From positions 176,914-205,687 of the forward strand of contig DISD01000096.1 in NCBI GenBank assembly GCA_002435715.1: a stretch of DNA of 28,774 bases, read 5' to 3'. Under the pieces are notes generated by a model. The model saw only the letters and a program-made list of their open reading frames with translations, ran no database searches and was not told the origin of the DNA. This document shows, piece by piece, positions 23,208 to 28,774 of the stretch (position 1 is the first letter of the stretch; each line of letters begins with the position of its first letter). The position numbers and the translations under genes are program-made. Origin of the DNA: Rhodospirillaceae bacterium UBA6219 (GTDB taxonomy: Bacteria > Pseudomonadota > Alphaproteobacteria > Rhodospirillales > Magnetospirillaceae).

Positions 23208-23914
23208 GGCGAATCCCCTTCCCATTGCAGTTCCAAGGCTTCCACTACCGAGCGCAGGTTTTCCAAATCGGCGATCAGCACCCGGTCACCGCGCCCCGAT
23301 TCGACGCCGATTTCGCGTAATTTGGCGAAGGATCGCGACAGGGTGGCGGGCTCCATGCCCAAGCGTTCGGCCAACAGGCGCTTTTCGAAGGGCAACTTCA
23401 CCTCGATTGCCCGGCCCCGATGCCCGGCGGCCAGACCACACAAATAGCTGGCCAGCCGTTCGGTGGTGGATTGCAGCTTCAGTTCGGTGATTTCCTTGAC
23501 CAGACCGTGCAGGCTGCCGGCCATTTCGGCGATCATCGCCAACATCAGGTCGAAATTCCTGTCCAGATACGTGGTCAAGGCGTCGCCGCGCAGGGCGGCG
23601 ACATGGCCGGCCTGAACGCATTGGGCGGTGGCGGCATGACGCGAACCAGGGATCAGCGCATCGGCCCCCACCGCCATGCCGGCGGACAGATGGGCCAGTA
23701 CTTCGGCCGGACAGCCGGGGCGGTTCACCGCCAACTCCACCTGTCCATCGATCAAGACATAAAGATGGGTGGCGTCGTCGCCTTGGCGGAACAGCATCTG
23801 GCTGGCCCGCATCACCCGACAGGGATCGGCGTCCAGAAGTCCCGACAAATCGGCTTCCGGCACGGTGGCGAAGACGGGATGTCGTCTTAGCGAGGCGATC
23901 GCTTCGGTCCGCAT
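23204..23914 (-). CDS. Dnr/Nnr-like Crp/Fnr-family regulator
   Basis: The 236-residue regulator has the beta roll (LFRQGDDATHLYVLIDGQVEL near 45-65), a dimer helix region LHGLVKEITELKLQSTTERLASYL that closely resembles Dnr, and a winged helix-turn-helix (LLAERLGMEPATLSRSFAKLREIGV). Dnr-type proteins sense NO through haem and switch on nir, nor and nos genes from TTG-N8-CAA-type boxes. It lacks an FNR-type N-terminal Cys set. The start at 23914 has GGGGGGAG about 9 nt upstream. A box-like site lies at 23978-23991, consistent with auto- or cross-regulation. Its end overlaps the second regulator. Direct haem binding cannot be judged from sequence. Confidence 0.85.
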   Translation of the reverse strand: MRTEAIASLRRHPVFATVPEADLSGLLDADPCRVMRASQMLFRQGDDATHLYVLIDGQVELAVNRPGCPAEVLAHLSAGMAVGADALIPGSRHAATAQCVQAGHVAALRGDALTTYLDRNFDLMLAMIAEMAGSLHGLVKEITELKLQSTTERLASYLCGLAAGHRGRAIEVKLPFEKRLLAERLGMEPATLSRSFAKLREIGVESGRGDRVLIADLENLRSVVEALELQWEGDSP

Positions 23915-23977
23915 TTCGGCTCCCCCCGTAATCCAAACCCAGTGGCGGCACAGTGACTTGGATGGGCGGACGTGCCC

Positions 23978-23991
23978 TTGACTTTCGTCAG
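23978..23991. promoter_or_regulatory. Dnr/Nnr-like box upstream of the regulator pair
   Basis: TTGACTTTCGTCAG matches TTGAC-N4-GTCAA at nine of ten fixed positions. Its centre is 70 bp before the start of the Dnr-like gene, a usual place for activation or autoregulation. It also lies next to the nirS terminator. Confidence 0.5.
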
Positions 23992-23993
23992 GC

Positions 23994-24028
23994 AAAAAGA
24001 ACCCCCGGAGAGGCGGACTCTCCGGGGG
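23994..24028 (-). terminator. Rho-independent terminator of nirS
   Basis: CCCCCGGAGAG (24002-24012), 5-nt loop, CTCTCCGGGGG (24018-24028): a perfect 11-bp stem. Read on the minus strand it is followed by TTCTTTTTGCC. It ends the nirS transcript about 80 nt after the stop codon and insulates the downstream regulators. Confidence 0.82.
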
Positions 24029-24041
24029 CAAGGAGGGACAT

Positions 24042-24105
24042 GCTTAAACACTAGCCCGTGACGGGCAGCTCAGTCGCCGCTCGGGCTTAAACACTAGCCC
24101 GTGAC
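24042..24105. repeat. Two 21-bp direct repeats downstream of nirS
   Basis: GCTTAAACACTAGCCCGTGAC occurs exactly at 24042-24062 and again at 24085-24105, 22 bp apart (43-bp period). The second copy is preceded by GG, so GGGCT...AGCCC can form a short stem. The first copy runs into CCCGTGACGGG, a small inverted repeat. The pair lies between the nirS stop and its terminator. Confidence 0.75.
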
Positions 24106-24109
24106 AGGC

Positions 24110-25732
24110 TTAATAGATGTCGTGCTGGGTGTTCTTGACGTTGAACTTGCCGGTGGGCGTGATCAGCTTGGGATCCTTGATCACCGCCTTCATCTTGCGG
24201 GTCTTGTCGTCCAAGATGACGATGGCCGAGGGTTCGGTCTTGCCGGCCCACAGCGAGAACCACACTTCGTCACCGGTTTCGTTGTATTCGGCATGGACGG
24301 TGCGCTTGATCGCCTTGCTTTCCGGCAGGCCGGCCATCTTGGCGACGTTGATCACCTCGGGGCCCTTGTCCAGGTTTTCGATGTCATAGACGGTCACCGA
24401 TTCGGCGGCTTCCCGGTCGGGCATCAAGGGGGCGTCGGCCCACAGGTTGTGCGACTTGGGATGGGTTTTCACGAACAACGAACCGGAACCATGGTTCTGC
24501 AGTTCCTGCACCACCTTCCAGGCATAATCGGGATGACCTTCGGGGTCGGTGCCGATCAGGGTGATGACGTCAGCCCCCAGATGCGAGGTGGCCCAGACCG
24601 GCCCGAACTTGGGATGGACGAAATTGGCGCCGCGACCCGGATGCGGCTTGGCCTTGGTGTCGACCAGGGCGGCCAGCTTGCCTTCCTTGGTGTCGACCAC
24701 CGCGACCTTGTTGGACGCGTTGGCGGCCACCAGGAAGTAACGCTTGGACGCGTCCCAACCGCCGTCATGCAGGAACTTGGCGGATTCGATGGTGGTTTCC
24801 TTCAAATTCTTGATGTCGGTGTAGTCCACCAGCTTGATCAGGCCGGTTTCCTTCACGTTCACCACGAATTCCGGCTTGATCTGCGACGCCACGATGGAGG
24901 CGACGCGGGGTTCCGGGTGGTATTCGCCTTCGATGGTATTCGAGCGGGTGGAAACGATCTTCAGCGGCTCCAGGGTCAGACCGTCCATGATGACGTATTG
25001 CGGCGGCCAGTACGAACCGGCGATCGCATACTTGTCTTCATAGCCCTTGAACTTCGAGGTTTCCACCGAACGGGCGTCCAGGCCGGTCTTGATCTCGGCG
25101 ACCACCTGGGGCTTTTCCATCCACAGATCGATCATGTCCAGCTTGCCGTCGCGGCCGATGACATAGACATAGCGGCCCGAATAGGACAGTCGCGAAATGT
25201 GCACGGCATAGCCGGTCTTCACGATGTTCCAGATTTTCTTGGTGTCGCCGTCGATAAGGGCCACTTCGCCCGAATCACGCAACGTGACCGAGAAGACGTT
25301 GTCCAGATTGACGTTGTTCATCTTCTTGGTGGGGCGCTTGTCCACCGGAACGATGACTTTCCACGACGCCTTCATGGCCTGCATGCCCCATTCCGGCGGC
25401 GCGTCGGGCGCCATCTGGATATAGGTGGCCATCATCTTGATCTCGTCCTTGGTCAAGATGTCGTCGAAGTTGGGCATGCCGCCTTCGGTGCCGTTGGTCA
25501 GGATCTTTTCCAGACGGGTCTGACCCAGCTTTGAGGTGTTGACCGGCTCCAGGTTCTTGCCGGTGGCACCCTTGCGCAGCACGCCGTGACAGCCGGCGCA
25601 GCGTTCGAAATAAATCTTGGCGGCGGCGTCCTTGGTCGCTCCGGTCAAGGCCGCGTCATTGGCGAAGGCGCCAGTCGCCATGGCCATCGGCAGTGCCGAC
25701 AGCATCAAGGCGTTCCTCAGTCCCTTCAACAT
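24110..25732 (-). CDS. nirS: Cytochrome cd1 nitrite reductase NirS
   Basis: The 540-residue periplasmic enzyme reduces nitrite to NO. It has a signal peptide cut near Ala24-Asn25, then a small cytochrome c domain with CAGCH at 45-49 and a Met-containing GGMPNF stretch. An eight-bladed d1 propeller follows. His178 (GYAVHISR) fits the proximal d1 haem ligand, and His272 (YHPEPRVASI) and His322 (FLHDGGWD) fit the two distal catalytic histidines. Length and motif order are normal for the family. The start at 25732 has GGAGG 7 nt before it; a 36-codon longer frame is not a signal peptide. It is transcribed alone, away from nirT-B-E-C, from a shared regulatory region with Dnr-like boxes. Confidence 0.96.
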   Translation of the reverse strand: MLKGLRNALMLSALPMAMATGAFANDAALTGATKDAAAKIYFERCAGCHGVLRKGATGKNLEPVNTSKLGQTRLEKILTNGTEGGMPNFDDILTKDEIKMMATYIQMAPDAPPEWGMQAMKASWKVIVPVDKRPTKKMNNVNLDNVFSVTLRDSGEVALIDGDTKKIWNIVKTGYAVHISRLSYSGRYVYVIGRDGKLDMIDLWMEKPQVVAEIKTGLDARSVETSKFKGYEDKYAIAGSYWPPQYVIMDGLTLEPLKIVSTRSNTIEGEYHPEPRVASIVASQIKPEFVVNVKETGLIKLVDYTDIKNLKETTIESAKFLHDGGWDASKRYFLVAANASNKVAVVDTKEGKLAALVDTKAKPHPGRGANFVHPKFGPVWATSHLGADVITLIGTDPEGHPDYAWKVVQELQNHGSGSLFVKTHPKSHNLWADAPLMPDREAAESVTVYDIENLDKGPEVINVAKMAGLPESKAIKRTVHAEYNETGDEVWFSLWAGKTEPSAIVILDDKTRKMKAVIKDPKLITPTGKFNVKNTQHDIY

Positions 25733-25833
25733 CCCTAATCCTCCACTTGATGAAGTGAATGCGCCGCTCCCCCCTAACCGAGAGCTCAGCGTATCGAGTG
25801 GAGCCACCTTGGGCGCATGGACCAAGGCCGACT

Positions 25834-25847
25834 TTAACAAAAGTCAA
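25834..25847. promoter_or_regulatory. Dnr/Nnr-like box A (nirS side)
   Basis: TTAACAAAAGTCAA; on the nirS strand it reads TTGACTTTTGTTAA, matching TTGAC-N4-GTCAA at nine of ten fixed positions. The centre is 108 bp before the nirS start codon, a position that would allow activation if the 5' leader is about 65 nt. Confidence 0.55.
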
Positions 25848-25906
25848 ATGGCGGACGGAAAAGTGATGGGCGGCGTATATCAGGAATTTCTGTGGAAATG
25901 GACAAA

Positions 25907-25920
25907 TTGACCAAGGTCAC
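25907..25920. promoter_or_regulatory. Dnr/Nnr-like box B (middle)
   Basis: TTGACCAAGGTCAC matches TTGAC-N4-GTCAA at nine of ten fixed positions. It is roughly equidistant from boxes A and C, about 156 bp from the nirT start and 181 bp from the nirS start. Confidence 0.55.
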
Positions 25921-25982
25921 AAAGCAGACCCCACCAATGGGGATAGGGTCCGCTGACCGGCCGTAATTGGCCAATCCGCTGT

Positions 25983-25996
25983 TTGTCCAACGTCAA
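25983..25996. promoter_or_regulatory. Dnr/Nnr-like box C (nirT side)
   Basis: TTGTCCAACGTCAA matches TTGAC-N4-GTCAA at nine of ten fixed positions and keeps the TTG-N8-CAA core. Its centre is about 79 bp before the nirT start, suited to activation of nirTBEC. Confidence 0.5.
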
Positions 25997-26068
25997 GTTC
26001 CAGCCCAGGGGGGCGTGTTACAAGCGCCGACAGTTGCTGGACCAAGAGGAGACCCTCGGGGTAACGCC

Positions 26069-26662
26069 ATGGCTTCCAATCCGTCATTGTTCAGCCGGCT
26101 CGGCAAGATGAAAATACTGGGGGCGTCCCTGTTCGGGGCGGCGGTTATTTTCATCGGCGGCATCGTCTTCTGGGGCGCTTTCAACACCGCCATGGAAGCC
26201 ACTAATACGCTGGACTTCTGTATTTCGTGCCACGAAATGAAGGACAACGTATATCAAGAGTATGTGAAGACAATTCACTACACCAATCGTTCCGGTGTCC
26301 GCGCCGCTTGCCCCGATTGCCACGTGCCCAAGGATTGGGTGCACAAGGTGGCCCGCAAGATCCAGGCCTCCAACGAGCTTTACCACAAGTTCATGGGCAC
26401 CGTTTCCACGCCCGAGAAGTTCAACGCCAACCGGCTGGAGATGGCCAAGCGCGAATGGGCGCGCATGAAGGCCAGCGATTCGCGCGAATGCCGCAACTGC
26501 CACGCTTTCGACCAGATGAACCCGGACAAGCAGAAGCAGCGGGCGCGCAAACAGCATGAAAACGCCCAGGAAGAGGGGATGACCTGCATCGATTGCCACA
26601 AGGGAATCGCCCACAAGCCAGTGCATCAGGACCTGGAAGACGAAGAAGACGCCAAGGAGTGA
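26069..26662 (+). CDS. nirT: NirT, NapC/NirT-type tetrahaem cytochrome c
   Basis: The 197-residue membrane-anchored protein has an uncleaved N-terminal helix (about 15-38) and four haem motifs: CISCH 51-55, CPDCH 81-85, CRNCH 141-145 and CIDCH 173-177. The spacing and the CISCHEM start are those of the NapC/NirT family, which oxidises quinol and passes electrons to periplasmic reductases, here towards NirS. The ATG at 26069 is used because it leads into the helix. The best purine-rich site (AGAGGAG) is somewhat far, about 18 nt upstream, with a nearer GGGG. The gene ends 5 nt before the next gene. Confidence 0.92.
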   Translation: MASNPSLFSRLGKMKILGASLFGAAVIFIGGIVFWGAFNTAMEATNTLDFCISCHEMKDNVYQEYVKTIHYTNRSGVRAACPDCHVPKDWVHKVARKIQASNELYHKFMGTVSTPEKFNANRLEMAKREWARMKASDSRECRNCHAFDQMNPDKQKQRARKQHENAQEEGMTCIDCHKGIAHKPVHQDLEDEEDAKE

Positions 26663-26667
26663 GAAAG

Positions 26668-27702
26668 ATGATCTATCGGAGCGCCCTTAAAACTTTGTCC
26701 GTCGCCGCTTGTGCTTTGACCCTGGGGGCAGGGTCGGCCATGGCTGCCGGAAAGACCATCGACTGGGCCAAGGTGCCCGAGGCCAAGACCGTGCTGTTCT
26801 ATCCCGGTCAGACCTCGTTCGAATGGATCCAGACCGGCACCGACCATGGTGGCGCGCGGTCCTTCACCAAGAAGGGCGACAATTGCGCCGGCTGCCACTC
26901 GGAAGAAACCGCCGACATGGGCAAGAAGATGGTCACCGGTCAAAAGGCCGAGACCATGGTCATTGCGGGCAAGCGGGCGTCCATTCCGCTGTCCATCAAG
27001 GCCGCCTATGATTCCGACACCCTTTACATGCGCTTTGCCTTCCCGGCCGGCCCGCACAACGCGGTGCCGTTTGCCGATGGCGGCAAGATGGACCCCGACA
27101 ACGAAATCAAGCTGGCCATGATGATCGACGGCGGTGCTGTCGATAAGGCCAAGCAGTCGGGCTGCTGGTCCAGCTGCCACCATGACGCCCGCGACATGCC
27201 GTCGGCGCCCAAGAAGGACGCTTTGGGTGCCGCCAAGGGCATCGACACCAGCCACGGCTATGTCACCAAGTATCTGCCGGAAAGCCGCACCGCCATTTCG
27301 CTGAAGGACGATCCGCGTGGTGGTTGGGACAAGGTCAAGCCCCAGGCCGAACTGGATGCTTTGCTGAAGAACGGCACCTTCCTGGACCTGTCGCGCTTTA
27401 AAAGCGGCAAGGGCGGCGTGTCGGAAGACGGCTATATCCTGGCGGAACGCGTGCTCAAGGAAAATGCCGGCGCCACCTATACCGGCAAGAAGGAAGGCGA
27501 CCAATGGGTCGTCACCATGGCCCGCAAGCTGAAGTCGGGCCAGCCCGGCGATGTCGCCATGGAAGACGGCAAGACCTACACCGTCGGTTTCGCCGTGCAC
27601 GACGATTATGTGGCCGGTCGTTTCCACCACGTGTCGGTGGACATGCGTCTGGGGCTGGGCGCTTCCGGCCCGGATGTCGAGATCAAGGCAGCCAAGCAGT
27701 AA
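26668..27702 (+). CDS. nirB: NirB-like exported cytochrome with ethylbenzene-dehydrogenase-type haem domain
   Basis: The 344-residue protein has a Sec signal ending near AMAAG (residue 28). An N-terminal CAGCH haem motif at 73-77 precedes a beta-sandwich region like the haem-binding gamma subunit of ethylbenzene dehydrogenase/DMSO-reductase-type enzymes (IPLSIKAAYDSDTLYMRF; DVAMEDGKTYTVGFAVHDDY; RFHHVSVDMRLGL). A second Cys pair reads CWSSCH at 166-171, with three residues between the cysteines, followed by HDARDMPSA. It lies in the place where other nirS bacteria have nirB, a dihaem cytochrome c-552, and would carry electrons in the periplasm. AAGGAG precedes the ATG and overlaps the end of nirT. 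Cytochrome call good; the symbol follows gene order and is tentative. Confidence 0.72.
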   Translation: MIYRSALKTLSVAACALTLGAGSAMAAGKTIDWAKVPEAKTVLFYPGQTSFEWIQTGTDHGGARSFTKKGDNCAGCHSEETADMGKKMVTGQKAETMVIAGKRASIPLSIKAAYDSDTLYMRFAFPAGPHNAVPFADGGKMDPDNEIKLAMMIDGGAVDKAKQSGCWSSCHHDARDMPSAPKKDALGAAKGIDTSHGYVTKYLPESRTAISLKDDPRGGWDKVKPQAELDALLKNGTFLDLSRFKSGKGGVSEDGYILAERVLKENAGATYTGKKEGDQWVVTMARKLKSGQPGDVAMEDGKTYTVGFAVHDDYVAGRFHHVSVDMRLGLGASGPDVEIKAAKQ

Positions 27703-27712
27703 GTCCAAGCAT

Positions 27713-27738
27713 CCGCCCCCGGATATTTCCGGGGGCGG
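27713..27738 (+). terminator. Hairpin between nirB-like gene and nirE
   Basis: CCGCCCCCGGA (27713-27723), loop TATT, TCCGGGGGCGG (27728-27738): a perfect 11-bp stem followed by GATTTGGGG. The T-run is poor, so partial termination or mRNA processing between the electron-transfer genes and the haem d1 genes is likely. Confidence 0.6.
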
Positions 27739-27769
27739 GATTTGGGGCGATGACATGGGGGAACAGGTC

Positions 27770-28531
27770 ATGGCAGGCAAGGTCACTTTGGTTGGTGCCG
27801 GTCCCGGCGACCCGGAATTGCTGACGCTGAAGGCGCTTCGGCTGATCGCGGCAGCGGAAGTCGCGGTCTATGACCGGCTGGTGGCCGACGCGGTGCTTGA
27901 TCTGTTGCCGCCCCAATGCCACCGCATCGATGTGGGCAAGGAAACCGGCCGCCATTCGGTGCCCCAGCATGAAATCAACGCCATTTTGGTCGAACTGGGC
28001 AAAGCCGGCCGCCAGGTGGTGCGTCTGAAGGGCGGCGACCCGTTTATTTTCGGCCGTGGCGGCGAAGAGGCCCAAGCCTTGGCCGAAGCCGGCATCGCCT
28101 TCGAGGTGGTGCCCGGCATCACCGCCGCCGCCGGTTGTGCCGCCATGGCCGGCATCCCGCTGACCCATCGTGGGGTGGCGCAAGGATTGCGGTTGTTGAC
28201 CGGTCACCGTCAGGACGACCGGGATTTGGATTTCGATTGGGTCCGGCTGGCCGACCCCGATTGCACCTTGGTGGTGTATATGGGGGTGGCCAGCGCGGAA
28301 CGTCTTGCCGGGGGGCTCCGGGGCGCGGGCCTACCCGGCAAGACGCCCGTTGCCATCATCGAGCGCGGCACCACGCCCGAGCAACGCAGCCTGTTCACCA
28401 CTTTGGTCGACCTGCCCGCCGACATGGAACGCTGGCAGCCCAAACCGCCATCCCTGCTGATCATCGGCAAGGTGGCCGGCATGGCCTTGGCGCCCCAGCA
28501 CCAACCGCTGCAGCGCGAGGCGGCACAATGA
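27770..28531 (+). CDS. nirE: NirE/CobA-type uroporphyrinogen-III C-methyltransferase
   Basis: The 253-residue SAM-dependent methyltransferase has the SUMT motifs: VTLVGAGPGDPELLTLKAL at the start, VVRLKGGDPFIFGRGGEE near residues 83-100, the VPGITAAAGCAAMAGIPLTHR segment, and VVYMGV. SUMT methylates uroporphyrinogen III at C2 and C7 to precorrin-2, the branch point for sirohaem, cobalamin and haem d1. Sitting in the nir unit it most likely serves d1 synthesis as NirE. The start at 27770 gives the family-like short N-terminus with GGGGGAAC upstream; an ATG at 27755 would add five residues and cannot be excluded. The stop overlaps the next start (ATGA). Confidence 0.88.
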   Translation: MAGKVTLVGAGPGDPELLTLKALRLIAAAEVAVYDRLVADAVLDLLPPQCHRIDVGKETGRHSVPQHEINAILVELGKAGRQVVRLKGGDPFIFGRGGEEAQALAEAGIAFEVVPGITAAAGCAAMAGIPLTHRGVAQGLRLLTGHRQDDRDLDFDWVRLADPDCTLVVYMGVASAERLAGGLRGAGLPGKTPVAIIERGTTPEQRSLFTTLVDLPADMERWQPKPPSLLIIGKVAGMALAPQHQPLQREAAQ

Positions 28532-28774
28532 AACGCCTGCTGCCCCTGTTGTTGTTGGCCGCTTTGCCGGCCTGGGCCAAGGAACCCGACGCGGCGCGAC
28601 AACTGCAACTGGATTCCATGCTCAGCCAGGATTGCGGATCGTGTCACGGCATGACCCGCAAGGGCGGTTTGGGCTCGCCCCTGACCTTGGACGCCATGCG
28701 CGCCCAGGATGACGAAACCCTGCTTTACACCATTCTGGAAGGTCGGCCGGGCACCCCCATGCCGCCCTGGAAGA
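28528..28774 (+). CDS. nirC: NirC-like cytochrome c, N-terminal part (runs off window)
   Basis: Eighty-two codons are visible. A signal peptide (KRLLPLLLLAALPAWA, cut near residue 17) precedes one haem motif CGSCH and the sequence GGLGSPLTLDAMRAQ, then TILEGRPGTPMPPW, whose Met is the likely sixth haem ligand. This pattern is that of NirC and of the related N-terminal domain of NirN. With nirE just upstream, coupled by ATGA, nirC is the best fit. NirC is a small periplasmic cytochrome involved in d1 haem completion or electron delivery to NirS. The part outside the window would decide between NirC (about 100 residues) and NirN (much longer). Confidence 0.75.
   Translation, partial: MKRLLPLLLLAALPAWAKEPDAARQLQLDSMLSQDCGSCHGMTRKGGLGSPLTLDAMRAQDDETLLYTILEGRPGTPMPPWK

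Larger units (their letters stand above)
25733..26068. promoter_or_regulatory. nirS-nirT divergent regulatory region
   Basis: These 336 bp hold no gene that I support. They carry three Dnr/Nnr-like boxes (listed separately) with centres 73 and 76 bp apart. Other structures are CACTT-GATG-AAGTG (25744-25757) just before the nirS ribosome site and the 10-bp palindrome ATTGGCCAAT (25966-25975). No clear sigma70 -35/-10 pairs are visible, which fits activator-dependent promoters. Confidence 0.6.

Noticed and set aside
24042..24105. CRISPR-like repeat or attachment site
   Set aside because: There are only two copies, with no array, no cas genes, and no integrase or other mobile-element gene nearby.
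1..28774. tRNA, rRNA, insertion sequences, prophage or toxin-antitoxin genes
   Set aside because: None of their features was seen on either strand; the window is ordinary chromosomal metabolism genes apart from the points listed.

Overview
The window is GC-rich and almost fully coding. It reads as a chromosomal denitrification and respiration region of an alphaproteobacterium of the Magnetospirillum type (Rhodospirillales). This rests on a clade II nitrous oxide reductase cluster with no nosR, a cytochrome cd1 nitrite reductase with the order nirT-nirB-nirE-nirC, and paired Dnr-type Crp/Fnr regulators. The genus is an inference from gene content; no database was searched.

Layout: (1) 1-7868, plus strand: the 3' end of nosZ (CuA motif and a long C-terminal extension), two dihaem cytochromes c, a NosB-like membrane protein, nosD, nosG, nosH, nosF, nosL and nosY. 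(2) 7865-10415, same strand with overlapping start/stop codons: ubiE/menG, menA and a bile-acid:sodium-symporter-family gene, closed by a bidirectional terminator at 10379-10404. (3) 10427-14114, minus strand: DUF4197 protein, AsmA-family protein, OmpA-like lipoprotein. (4) 14284-14736, plus strand: a MaoC-like hydratase. (5) 14876-20388, minus strand: a branched-chain-type ABC transporter (livG, livF, binding protein, livH, livM) ending in a universal stress protein. (6) 20802-22449, plus strand: a two-gene divergent haem-copper oxidase, with a 12-TM catalytic-type subunit and a very short CuA subunit. (7) 22443-23914, minus strand: two overlapping Crp/Fnr regulators. (8) 24110-25732, minus strand: nirS, diverging from (9) 26069-28774, plus strand: nirT, a nirB-like haem protein, nirE and a partial nirC.

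How the genes fit together: NirS reduces nitrite to NO, NirE makes the precursor of its haem d1, and NirT, the NirB-like protein and NirC are candidate electron carriers. NosZ reduces N2O; NosD, F, Y and L build or supply its copper sites, while NosG, NosH and the two dihaem cytochromes probably carry quinol electrons to it. The NO-reducing step between them is not represented by a classical norCB pair here, but the CuA haem-copper pair next to nirS and the Dnr-type regulators is a good candidate. The ubiE-menA genes, translationally coupled behind nosY, suggest that the Nos branch is tied to menaquinone.

Strongest items for a second look are the divergent CuA haem-copper enzyme with an unusual set of active-site histidines, the nos-ubiE-menA operon, three evenly spaced Dnr/Nnr-like boxes between nirS and nirT, and a pair of hairpins with different stems but nearly the same 14-nt loop at 14786-14872.
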